In this document: piece by piece, positions 23,591 through 34,496 of the stretch
How the letters are laid out: each line of letters opens with the position of its first letter
Numbering within the stretch: position 1 is the first letter of the stretch
Assembly (NCBI GenBank): GCA_014898415.1
Contig: RCTD01000010.1
Span: 1,550,001-1,614,000, forward strand
Direction of reading: 5' to 3'
Source of the DNA: Stromatinia cepivora
Lineage: Eukaryota; Ascomycota; Leotiomycetes; Helotiales; Sclerotiniaceae
DNA: 64,000 nucleotides
Program-made: the position numbers and the translations under genes
Notes under the pieces: generated by a model
Told to the model about the DNA's origin: nothing
The model's database searches: none
The model's input: only the letters and a program-made list of their open reading frames with translations

Positions 23591-25652
23591 TGAACATCAA
23601 GTCATAGAAGGTGGGAAAGGTAGACAGCAAGAGGAAGAAAATCATCAAGAAGTGAACAAAATATAAAACTTGAGAATAAAGAACAACACTAACACATCCA
23701 CAATAAACAGCAGCAGAGGCATTCATAGAAATTTTCTACCCCCTAGATTCTGATTCTGAATCCGAACAAGGGGTTGGATCGCCAGAAGATTAATAATCGA
23801 AGCGAAAATTCGAAGCGAAAATTCGAACCCCTTAATTTTCGGCTACGGTGATTTTATACTGCGGAAATATTCTACGAATTTATGGCATTTTAGCTGAGGA
23901 AGGAAGGGAGGGAGGAAGGAAGGAAGGAGAGAGGTGCGGTGTTGAGGGATAGATACTAAGCTACTAAAATCGATGGTTTTATCATTGCTGTTATTGAGCA
24001 ATCTCTAGCTCTTCACCTCCACGAAGTTCGAAGTTCGAAGTTCGAAAATCTCAATCGATCGATCCCTCTATATCTATATCCAAATACATCATCGAATTAT
24101 GGAATCATACGATTCGTCTCCCTTATCCGAACTTCAAAATTTGGGCTTTTATCATCCATCATCCGAAATTCATCATTCACCCACCCACCATTCAGCATCC
24201 TCACTCGATCCACCACATCGATCTCAAACTCTCCAACTCTCAACTACTTCTTTCATCCCTCATCTTTCTGAGAAAACCCCTCTACATTTATATTTCAAGA
24301 ATGCAATGGAGGATACCAAAATACACGATTTTTCCTCTATTTCACTGTATTTCACAAACCCATTTCACAATTTCACAATTTCACAATACGGTACGATACC
24401 CGGAGGATATCTTGTTGCATTTACTTCATTTTCTCTTCTTATTTTCACTCTCCATCCATCCATCCATCCATCTATATCTTTATTCTAATTCACATTTCCA
24501 ACTATGTTTATCTTAAGTTTATTCTCTCTCAATTTGTTTGTATGCAATAGTATTATATCTATATGTATGGTATCTATGGGTATCTCTATCTTACTATTTC
24601 GGGTGTGGGAGAGGGGAGAGGTCTGCGGTTACAGTTTGCGAGAATCTCCTCTACCCACTCTTCTCCTCTCCTCCTTTACTCTCCTCATCTCCTCAACCCT
24701 TCACCCTACAACCACACCTTTACAAACCATAACTACCATAACTACCATAATTTAAATAACAATGAATCATACACAATATCACAAATTATATAAATCATTT
24801 CACAAGAAATAAAATTGACGAGATAATTATACGGAGTGTGGAATTCAAATTGCAGGACGTACTTTAGTAGTATGATTGATGATGAGAAAGGGGGAGGAAA
24901 GGAAAGCCATTCAAGTTCAAAGGAATTTTATGATATTCACAAAGGTGATTTCATCCTCACATACGACCGACATACACACATTGCATAATCCGCAAATCAA
25001 ACACGTGCGTATAAATGAACTTGCTACCACTAACATAATAATATTGAATGTAATTGATATTTATAATCTCATCTAGCATTTCATGCACTTAATAGTTTCT
25101 TCCCCCCTGAACTACTAATCCTCAGTTAGCTCTAGGATCCCCTCTCCCTTCCACTTCCCATTCTCCATACCCTCCGTCTTCCCCCAAAACTGGGCCTATC
25201 TATCAACCAGAACAAAGCAACGGGGATAGATGCAGTTATGCATCTACCCTTCCATCTAACATCACCAATAACACTCCTTTCACACATACCATACATTCAT
25301 GCACCTCGAAAACGAAGGATTCCATCCTTCGATTCCATCCTTCATCCTCGTCCTCATAATATGCAAATTCGCTATTTTATTTCCCTCTAATCCCCCTATC
25401 CTAACGCCACACACAAAAAAAATGTAATACAGGGAGAAAATGAGAAAATGCTCGCATGAATCTCGCATAGATGAATGTCATATGAAGTTGGTACAATGCA
25501 AGATCGAACATGATCGGCGATTGCAGGAAATAAATGAAACATGAATTGTGTTGAAAGACAAGACCACTTTTGACTATTCAACTAGAAACTGAGTTTTGAA
25601 CTCTCTTTGTGGACCAATACTGGAAAGTTATTGTTATCCAGAATTATGGCGT
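23591..25652. other. Intergenic, small repeats
   Basis: No supported gene. It contains a 13-base tandem duplication (TCGAAGCGAAAAT twice, near 23797-23823), a GAAGTTC triplet repeat (24023-24047) and GGAAGGAAGG purine runs at 23897-23927. The 24099-24488 ORF is serine/histidine-rich, lacks a recognised domain and ends in a CATC microsatellite; it is treated as unsupported. Confidence 0.4.
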
Positions 25653-28350
25653 TTAAGGAGCAGTATTTTTACTCAATTGTGGCTCTAACGGCTTTACTGG
25701 TGGAGTAAGGTTTTGTGATCGTGGACTTGGTGATAATGGAGCAATTGGAGGGAGAATGGCGGGTGTTGATGTCCCATTTGATGCTGGACGAGGGGGAGAA
25801 TGTTTTGTAGGAGATATTCCACTAATTGAAGAGGGCAAAGCCGATGCATGACCTGGGTCAAGTGGATCTTGATCCAATCCTGGAGACGATGCAGTTATCA
25901 TAGTGAATCTTGAGGTTCCACTTGGTGTAGCGGCATGACCATTTTGTTCAAAAGATGAGCTTGGTATGGGTCCATTCTTTTGAGATGGTGTCAATACTGG
26001 AACTCCTGTAAGCGGTGATGAAAAGTTGAATGAGCTACGACGATCATTCTGCTCTCGATGAAGACCATTAAGCGGTTGAACTGGTACATCTCCATTGTTT
26101 TTGAGATTAGGCAAATCCAAACTTTGTTGAATTGGCGATGATATTGGTGAGCTTTGATGCTTAGAAGGAGATTGGTTGTACCGAGCACCATTTGTTGTCA
26201 AATTCTTTGGAGGTGGAAGAGATGTTGGGCTGTGAGGAACAGGTGAAGAGAAAGGATTACTGTTAGCTAAGCCATTGTATCGTGGTAGAGATGGACTTTC
26301 CCCCATAGGGATTTCAATGGATGGCCTAACATCGGTTTTACCAACCGGAGAACCTGCGCGCTCATTTCTGTTGGTGAACTTCGGTGGTAAGATAGGTGGC
26401 GGTCGATTACCAGTATTGGTTTGACGCTGAGGCGAAGAAACCTTTCGTGATTGTGCTGGCTTACGTGCACCGTTTGTAGTAGAGAATAGATGCATTTGGG
26501 GTAATGCTTTTTTTGGTGAAGCTGGAGATGCTGACGATTTACTATTTGGCATAGCTTCATTATCCATATTTGAGACACCATTTTGTTTGGGTGGTATTGG
26601 CGAAGATGAAGATGCGGGTCGACCGAGTTTGATCTTAATCGGTGGTTGAGTTTTGGCTTTCTCCGCGTCTTCAGCACGACGTTTGCAAGTAGTGCAGATA
26701 AATTGAAAGTCCTCGCGATCAGCCTCAGCTTCACTAACTCCAACGCACTTGCTGTGCTGCCAAATATTGCATTTCTCACATGCAATACTGTGAGTACCAT
26801 CGTCTATTTGGCCATAAGCGCCACAGATGCAGTCAAAAATCCAGTCATCTTCCTCATTAAGTTGCTCAAGCGCCTGCTTCTTTCTTTCGATTTCGGCCTT
26901 GAGATGACGTTCAGAGAGACGACCTTCGCCTGATCCGACCTTCTTACTATCTTCGGAAAGATTGGCCAATTCTTCTTCATGAAGAATGCGACGTGCTTCT
27001 CTCTCCTTTACTCGCTGTTCCCTAGTCATCATTCGTGATTCTCTTTCTTTCTCCAGCTTAAGCCATTTCTGTTGTTCTTTCTTTGCCATTGCTAAATCCT
27101 GCTCCTTCTTACGTTCAGCCTCTCTGAGTTCTTCTTCTTGCTTTTGTTGCTCCATCTTGCCAGCAATTCTGCTAGATCTCTTTGCCGTGGCTAACTTCTC
27201 GATATTGATCAACTCGCGCTGCTTTTGCGCCTCCTTGCGTTTCCGGGCTTCTTCTTGTTTTTCCAATAGTGGTAAGACATTATCCACAATACGTTTTCGC
27301 AGAATCTTCTCGTTTGGGTCCCGGGTTTTTTCCATTGATGCCGCAAATGTGGTGAAGTCTTCGAACGAAACAGCGATGCATTCCCACTTTGCCCCTCCGA
27401 ATCCATCATCAATCTTCTCTTCTATCGGAACTTCTGTTGATCCTTCGGCTTCACTCTCGACTGTGTCTGTTGTCTTTCTTCGTTTACTTGCTCTTGCAGC
27501 TGCCTTGCCCTTCTTAGAATTCTTCTTGTATGTTGGAGCTGGAGGAGGTGGCGGAGGAGGTTCAGTACGACGATAAAGTCGATTGTCATCTAGCACATAG
27601 TATTCGCAATCATCCGAGTCCCATCCACAAGGTTCAATGCGCTATTTCCAAGAAGTTAGTAAAGTTCAGTGTTGAACAAAATCGTTGCTTACCCAAGAGG
27701 TCTGCTCGATATCCTTGGTCTCTTCCATTCTCTCACGGATACGTTCTGGACTGATCATAGCCCATTGAGTAAGTTGTTGCAAAATGCGAATCTATATAAC
27801 TATTAACAAAAGCCGATGATATAAGTCGGTAAGTGCTTGCCTTAGTAAAAGCATCGAATTCTGCAAACCTTGCGGGTTCCTCCTCAGTACCATAAGGATT
27901 GCGCTCGGGTGCTTTGGCAACATATTGTCTTCTTGTATATTCATCAAAAATCTCAAGCCTATTAAGGTCGGTTAAGCTAAGGGTTTGATAGAAAATTAAG
28001 ATATCTAAGGAGTTAACTTACGTGAGTCCTCGATGAGAAGAGACGAATTTTAATAAAGCAAGGCCAATCTCTGGCAGAACAGTCGAGTGTGTTTTCGAAC
28101 ATTCCAACTCAAGTTCCTATCATGTTACAATAAGTATTGATGTAGTATTTGGATAAGGCTAGAGGGAAGGCTGAAATCTTACCTCGATTCCGATATTCTC
28201 ATCGATTTTGACAGTTCTGCCAAAGATGAAAATCCATTGCGCAAGATTTGCAAATTCCCACATATTCCTAAGTCGATCAATCATACTCGGTTCTTTTGGA
28301 ATCTCACTGGCTTCCATCTCCTGCCTTCCACGCTTCCTGGCAGAGACCAT
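25653..28350 (-). CDS. DDT/CECR2-like PHD-finger chromatin protein
   Basis: Five exons: 28183-28350, 28022-28116, 27841-27958, 27693-27791 and 25653-27641; 822 residues. The ATG at 28350 (MVSARKRGRQEMEASEIPKE) was chosen over an upstream ATG whose extension reads as leader. Residues about 20-160 form a DDT/WHIM-like region (MWEFANLAQWIFIFGRTVKI, then LPEIGLALLKFVSSHRGLT). A long charged coiled coil (about 285-425) leads to one C4HC3 PHD finger at about 429-480 (CICGAYGQ ... CEKCNIWQHSKC ... CTTCKRR), which usually reads histone H3 tails. The remainder is Ser/Pro-rich and probably disordered. The layout recalls CECR2-type remodeller subunits; a specific complex is not assigned. Intron 3 (27792-27840) has a GC-AG boundary. 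Confidence 0.88.
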
Positions 28351-29960
28351 CTTGAAAGCAAGTTCAAGGTCTCGAATTAAGTTGTGCAAGACAGTGATAG
28401 TTGTTGTCGCAAATGCAACTAATAAAGCCGATTAAGGAAAGATAGATTGATAATAGTATAATAGAATAATTTGTGAAGATATTCGCAAAGCAAGTGTGTG
28501 CTGTATTGTTTCTCGAATTGTAGAATTATTTGCGCAAGGGATCATGTATTCCAATGTTGTATGAGATGCACAGTATTTTGATGGACGCGGTTGGATTTGA
28601 CTTGACGCGAACTTGCTTAACTCATCTCCATATTAATTTATTCTTGGGGTACTTGACACCTGATGGAATGCTGTACTGAAGATTCAAGCCTTAGGCAGTT
28701 CGGGTTTGGAAAAGAGATTATCCGAGAAACAATCCATTCTTGGGTTATCTAATTCACTCACCCTAGGAAGCAAGATATCGATATAGATTATTTATCTTGG
28801 ATTTATACAATATGAAAATCTAATTTAAATTATTGAACAATTATCTTGTTATAAGTGTCGGTAGGACCGTATATGGGGGAGTGAAGCTTTAATGTATAAC
28901 TCTGTATTATTCGTATTGATTTTGCCTAAAGAATTAGAACTATGGGCTGATCAGGTTATGAGACACGACCCCTTTACTGAAGTTTTCAACAGAGTATATA
29001 TAAATAACATTTACAGATTCGATGCACAGGATGTTTTTCTCGAAAGCGATATCACTGATGATGGGCTTAACCAGGGTTTCTCCAATAGATATAGCTGCAG
29101 ACTCAGATCAAATAAACCACGCCAAAAAATGGCCGTGCATTCCCCACAAGCAGGGGTTTCGACCAATCATATAATCACGCTGGTTGAAAATTTATATGAT
29201 AGAACTTATTAGAAGGCCAAAGTATTGTAAATTTTCAGTTTTTTAATAGAAATCATTCAAAATTATTGTTTTCTTAATTCTATTTTAAAGCTATCTTAAA
29301 TTTATTAAAAGAGGTTACACAAGCTTCAAAAGCTTTAAAATCATAAGATTGTTGAAATTTCATCAAAATTATCAAAATCGTTAAAATTCAGAGAACAGCT
29401 CAATATCTATTCGGATTATTTAAAGCAGCATCGAAAGACAGGATAAAAAATGTCTTATACCCTTCCAACCTCCGTAAGAATGCCCCAAAAAGTCACTCGG
29501 AGAATACTGCGCCCACCTATCACGTTGGTATGGTGTAATGGGGTATTGTGTTGCAGGGTGCCGCAGCCACATTTCATGGTCGCAGGTTGGCCAATAGCTG
29601 AACGTTCTAAACGTTGTTTGCTCCACCAGCTCCACACCAGTACACTTAAAATTAACCTTTTGCAATTAATTGATCATGACCAACTTCTAACCGCTAACCG
29701 CTGCATACTTATACACGACGTCCCAGACGTTCGTCCAGCAACGTAATCTATGGCTCTCTTTGCCTCATCCTTCCCCCATTTCGTCGCAAATGTACCTCTT
29801 AGACCCACCCATGTGCGCGCTCAATTCTCAAGTCGAGAAGCATTTCAATTTCAAACAAATCGAAACGGATTATCCAAAGCTCCTGCACATCCTTATCCAA
29901 TTCTTTCCAAGCAATACCATTTCCTCCTCATACATTTCATGCTCATCTATTAATTTGCTA
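28351..29960. other. AT-rich spacer at left edge of accessory island
   Basis: Base composition drops to strong AT richness between about 28700 and 29400, unlike the neighbouring PHD gene. Apart from the recombinase-like fragment (28892-29212), no gene is supported. The overlapping ORFs at 29420-29750 on both strands are not recognised; the minus one contains YQRDRWAQYSPSDFLGHSYG, which reads like real but orphaned coding sequence. Confidence 0.4.
28892..29212 (+). pseudogene. Fragment resembling a DUF3435 tyrosine recombinase
   Basis: The open frame contains ADQVMRHDPFTEVFNRVYIN, then FDAQDVFLESDITDDGLNQ. This fits the C-terminal catalytic stretch of fungal DUF3435 proteins, which carry a VM-x-H-D/x-P ... 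F-x-x-x-Y/Y-x-N ... D-x-Q-x-x-F-L pattern. DUF3435 proteins are tyrosine recombinases of Crypton elements and of Starship elements (captains). Only about 70 residues match; there is no N-terminal domain and the flanks are AT-rich, so it is a relic. It is assigned from memory of the family pattern, with moderate confidence. A GTG/ATG start at 28892 is not meaningful. Confidence 0.45.
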
Positions 29961-30248
29961 TCACACATGCAAATCCAATATTGGATCTTTCAAAGACTTT
30001 GTTCTCGAAGAGTCATCTGCAGATTCGGACGATGCATTTGAGTGTCTAGATCTCGGATTTTGCGACCGCGCTGCAGAAATATCAAATTTAGCCCAAGCTA
30101 GATGGATTCTCCTTAGGGAAGGCAAGCGCAGCTGCTGAAATGTGAACTCACATTGCGGTTTATCGTAATAAATGCTACCCAAAAGGGCTATGGTCATAAA
30201 GAGGATTGTAATTCCGATGTTGACGTATGCTGTAGTTGACAGTGACAT
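29961..30248 (-). CDS. Small single-helix membrane protein, hypothetical
   Basis: An ORF of 95 residues starts MSLSTTAYVNIGITILFMTI. Residues about 6-29 form one hydrophobic membrane helix (IGITILFMTIALLGSIYY), followed by a basic patch and a serine-rich tail (RHSNASSESADDSSRTKSL). The ORF extends upstream to 30461, but that part reads as leader. No family was recognised. It sits just upstream and divergent from the ceramide synthase relic within a degraded region, so it could be chance or a remnant. Confidence 0.35.
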   Translation of the reverse strand: MSLSTTAYVNIGITILFMTIALLGSIYYDKPQCEFTFQQLRLPSLRRIHLAWAKFDISAARSQNPRSRHSNASSESADDSSRTKSLKDPILDLHV

Positions 30249-30878
30249 TGTCGCAGGAGAGGTGTCTTTAGTTAGAAGTGAGAGATTGCTAATCGAAGAG
30301 CCTCCAAACTGGGTCCCAGGGTCCGAGATGATTTGCAGTCGTGTATGAAAGCGATTTTGGTGGGGCCGGTTGTAATCTGGAGATCTTGAGGTTCTGATCT
30401 CCCTGTCTAGAGCACTATGAACTGATAATCGTATCAGGCTTAGCGTATAATTGAATACCACAACTCCAAGGGAGGTTTAGTGAATACAGCTTCTACTCAA
30501 GTTGGTTCTATTTAAGCAATGATTTGTTAAGTGTTGAAACCGAATACGGCTTCCAGCATGTTTTTGGGAGGCTTATGCGCCGGAATGTTGCAATATTGCT
30601 GCAGCTACACGAAGGCACAAAACTCCTTACCTCGTGCACTACCCCTTTGGCACAGCTGACAGGGACCTTGTCCAGTGAGCCTATAAGACCGAGCATACCA
30701 TGCTTATCTAATAAGTTTCTAGCATCTTTTGGGACTCGCCATTACTCCAGATTCATTTATCCCATACGCTTTCTTAGAATTTTACCTTCCTCACGAACAC
30801 TTACAATTGTTGATATTCTCAACTGATCACAGCTACCCTTCGTGTTTCAATCACAGTTCCATTCTCACACCGCCCATA

Positions 30879-32536
30879 ATGAGTAACATAACTGCGGGCT
30901 ACGATGAGATAGAGCCAACCAGCAACAACACAATCTTTATCAAGCAAAATTCGCAGTCAGCAAGGCTCGCAAAGCCCAATGGTAATGGCATTCTTGATAT
31001 TGACTTCTGCCACAACTCTTCCACGCTGTCTATAGTAAACAAGCTCGACAGGACCTCCGATAAAGAAAATTTACAATCGAGAAGACTTGCATCTTCCATG
31101 AAGCTTAAGAAGACCAAAACCATCTCTCAATGGATTATCGATCATCAGATTGGTATTTGACACGACTAGACCTTTTTTTTAATAATAATTAACTTCGTTC
31201 TTAGGGATTTCAATCAACTTCCTTATCCTTCTTTCCACAACCCACATATGCTTTCCCAATATTCGCGTACAAACTCGGAAATTTTTTCAACTTTCCTATC
31301 ACAACTAAAATAGTGGGAATTATGCCCTAGGTCCAAATGACACCTGGATCGTTATATATTGGATCGTTGTATTCACAGCATTGCGGGCAATCGTGATGGA
31401 TTATGTTCTGATGCCATTTTCAAAAAAAGCTGGCGTCAAGCGGGTGAGAGATCAGGCAAGGTTCTGCGAGCAGGCATGGCTGCTCGTTTACTATTCTGTC
31501 TTCTGGACAATGGGAATGGCAAGTCGTTTACTCCTATTACTATGGGTTTTGCATTTCTAATAATCGTAGTACATCATGATAACATCAGACTACTGGCTCA
31601 ACCTCAAAAATATGTGGACCAATCTTCCTATTCGTGAGATCTCGGGGTTATCCAAATGGTACACATTGGCGCAATACGCATTTTGGGTGCAGCAATTCCT
31701 TGTCCTACATGTCGAAAAACGTAGAAAAGATCACTGGCAAATGTTTGCCCATCATGTCGTCACTACGCTCCTAATATTCTGCAGCTACTGCTATCATCAA
31801 ACAAGAGTTGCCAACCTAATTCTCTGCATCATGGATGTAGTTGATCTCTTCTTTCCAGTACCCGTCTCCCAACCCTTTCTCTAAATCTTCAGCTAACAAG
31901 CCGTTCAGACCGCTAAATGTCTCAAATACGCCGGCTACGATGTCCTCTGCAACATCATGTTCGGCCTCTTCATGATCGTCTGGGTCGCCGCGCGCCATGT
32001 CATTTTCATGATGGCTACCTATTCCGTCTACGCACATAGCGATACGCTAGTTCACCAGGCTGCTACAAGGGCGAGATGGGATCAATCACAGGACCATTTC
32101 CACCACCCGACCGCTACGCACATCTTCTCGAACCCTTTATCCAACCTGAGGGACTGGTATGTTGGACTGGTCCTGTGAAGTGGGGTTTTGTGAATTCACT
32201 TCTTTTTTTGCAAGTCCTTACTTTGATATGGTTTTCTATGATTTTGAAGGTTGCACTTAAGGTGCTGAAGGGAGGGAAGGCGGATGATACGAGGAGTGAT
32301 AATGAAGAGAAGGCAGAAAACGAAAATGGAATGAAGAAACCGAGTCGAAAGGAAAAGAAGAACAAGATCTCCATACCACTCGGCATTCGGATAATGGGCA
32401 AGAAATGAAGTCGAAACCATTGGAAGAAATCGGTGCGGAATCCCTCAATTTTCGAGGCAGGACATTGCTTGCATCCCAAAACAAACCTAAGAAAAACACT
32501 GGATACGTGACCGGAGCCAGCGCTGTCAAGAACTAA
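30879..32536 (+). pseudogene. Decayed ceramide synthase (LAG1/LAC1 family, TLC domain)
   Basis: The exon pattern is 30879-31152, 31205-31518, 31570-31857 and 31909 to about 32406 or 32536. The TLC core is clear: VFTALRAIVMDYVLMPFSKK, SDYWLNLKNMW, the Lag motif HHVVTTLLIFCSYCYHQTRV ... MDVVDLFFP, and CWTGPVKWGFVNSLLF. Ceramide synthases acylate sphingoid bases in the ER. Lesions: an in-frame TAA at 31306-31308 between SYHN and NSGNYALGPNDTW with no intron able to remove it; loss of one G near 32058 shifts the frame between DTLVHQ and GCYKGEMGSITGP; a further frame switch may occur near 32330, since the downstream -1 frame is open to 32536 (ending GYVTGASAVKN). Intron 2 (31519-31569) starts GC. 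It is probably a duplicated copy, with an intact orthologue elsewhere (inference). Confidence 0.82.
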
Positions 32537-34496
32537 TTCTCAAATTACAGCAATCTTCTCTGAGGATTATATACTGGCAAGGAAGAAATTGTACTGTTCC
32601 CAGTCGCAAACAACCCTTCAGGGAGGGTATGGTTGTTGTTGGTATATTAGCTAGATGTGGGGTAACTTGACTACTAAGCAGAAAGTATATCCTCATACTT
32701 TCCACAGAATCACTTATAAATAACAAGCAATTAATACCAATCAATAATACCCACATATCATCTGTATCACATTTGTAATATTGATGCCAGATCGAACCAA
32801 CAGTAGTATTGTTCTGATAAGTGATCAGAAGGAAGATATTTGTCTGATATCTAGCGAGCAAGCTGTTATAGTACTAGACAACTTATATTTTGTGCGACTC
32901 CCACAGCTCACAATCTAACATCTCAACCACTTATTAATTAATTCTACTATTAATCTACTAACCATTATATAAACGCTGTTTTTACATTATTTTGAAGCTC
33001 ACATTGCATTTTATCAAATCCCCAAAGGCTATAGTGTTCCCGTATCTATATATTATACATCTGCCGCGATCGATACAAGCCTTGATTCTGGCGGGCATAC
33101 TAACACTCGAATTATTAAACAACCCCTTATCTGATAAATCTCAGACTGCTTGTAAATGAGACTTTAATCTTTGATTAGTATACTTTAACCTACTTTTGTC
33201 TATAGCTACTTCAGAGAACATTTTAAATATGCTCGATTGGGTTAAGGTCGGGGGAGTAGGGAGGCTATTCTTCCACCATATTGATCGCAAAACTATACTT
33301 GTACCTTATCAAAGCATTGTCTTGCAGACATGTATCCCTTGTTCAAATTTGCAAATGTAGGTGCCACTTCTGCGCCAAGAACCTCGAGGTAGGAGTTCGA
33401 TTCATGATACAGAGGTTGGCTCTTCCTAGCTCCCAAAAGAATTCCCAGACTATGTTCTTATTCGTTTCTATGTTTGGACCACGCATTGCTCCCATTTCTG
33501 TGCCGGCGTATGAAATACCCATTCTTGCCTTTTACCCTGCCCCTGCTCTACAGAATACTCATTACCCCAGGCAATAAGTCCCCATTCCTCCGCAGTCCAC
33601 CCCCTTCGTGCTAGGCATTATGCAAGCCATTTGAGTGCGTGTTCTTGTGTAAGTTCAGGTCTTTTCTTACACCGCCAATTCATTATGCTATGCCTCTTCA
33701 AAACCATTTGACAGCAGTGACCCTGCAATTGAGGTTGCAGGCGTATATAGTATAGTGCATTATAACTTGTTCGTCTCGATCGGTATAAGACTTCTTTCGA
33801 GGCGTTCGAGCTAAAGATGCACTGTCATTGTGTAGTGCGTCCTGCTGAATAGTATATGATACTGTTTGCCGCACTAATCCGAGGTCCTCCGCGATTTGGG
33901 TGGGCGTAGCAACTCTCTTGTGCTTTACCTGCGATTTAGTCCCGTTGATATGGTGTTTAATGGACAAACTTTGGTTCATTTCCTGAGATAGAACGCAAAA
34001 GAGTACGAATTGGTGGCATTATTAAAGAATTAAAAAGCATGAAAAAAGTTGATACGCGTAAAATCGCAAATTAAAACGTTATGTACTTAGAATACCACCA
34101 ACATATATTAAGATCTTCTATTGACCACTTTAACGAATTAAATGTATGCTTTTCTTGAACGCTCCCATAATGATAATGCCGAAGAAGATAAAATTTAGCT
34201 ATGGCATTAGCCACACTATGTCAATGTGGCTTACAGTCCGGAATAATGTACTCCTTCTGATCGGAGTAATGCTGTACTGCGCGGTACTACGGTACTCAAC
34301 CCTCTTGTAATCATCTCACGTCGACATCTTCGTCCCATAGGAAATTCCAATATTCATAGACTTCATAAATCATCGTTTGTGAGAACGTCTCTTTGAGACC
34401 AGCTCGCCTATACTTTCTTTTAAATTCTATCTTCCCAAATCTTTCTACATGCCGACCACCTCGATTTAGTAAGAGGAATTTTCAACCTTCTGTTTT
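32537..34496. other. AT-rich region with transposon remains
   Basis: AT-rich DNA follows the ceramide synthase relic. It contains the Tc1/mariner remnant described separately and no other recognisable gene. A GTACTCC ... GGAGTA inverted pair lies near 34248-34268. I could not find convincing terminal inverted repeats. Confidence 0.4.
33170..33990 (-). mobile_element. Degenerate Tc1/mariner-family transposase remnant
   Basis: Read on the minus strand, an N-terminal helix-turn-helix (TPTQIAEDLGLVRQTVSYTI) lies in the 33698-33979 frame. The catalytic end follows near 33220-33330: LQDNA (second catalytic Asp) and PPYSPDLNPIEHI, the classic Tc1 motif with the third acidic residue. Two tryptophan positions read as stops: TAG just before PPYSPDLNPIEHI and TAA just after it, as expected from C-to-T decay (RIP-like). 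Between them the frame is broken several times (VFHTPAQKWEQC recognisable near 33500). Ends are not defined; no TA target duplication was confirmed. The element is inactive. Confidence 0.75.

Noticed and set aside
23790..23835. tRNA-like TTCGAACCCC box
   Set aside because: It lies in a tandem duplication of TCGAAGCGAAAAT; no cloverleaf or A box upstream.
24099..24488. 129-codon plus-strand ORF starting MESYDSSPLSELQNLGFYHP
   Set aside because: Ser/His-rich with no family or splice context and ending in a CATC repeat; kept out as unsupported, though the first 60 residues are not absurd.
26986..27576. 196-codon plus-strand ORF
   Set aside because: Antisense shadow of the charged coiled coil in the PHD-finger gene.
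29420..29750. Overlapping ORFs on both strands near 29.5 kb
   Set aside because: Some protein-like composition but no recognised family, start context or intron signals; mentioned only in the spacer entry.
31261..31330. An intron (donor GTACAAACT) that would remove the TAA in the ceramide synthase
   Set aside because: Neither available acceptor (AATAG or CCCTAG) restores the downstream frame, and it would delete conserved residues.
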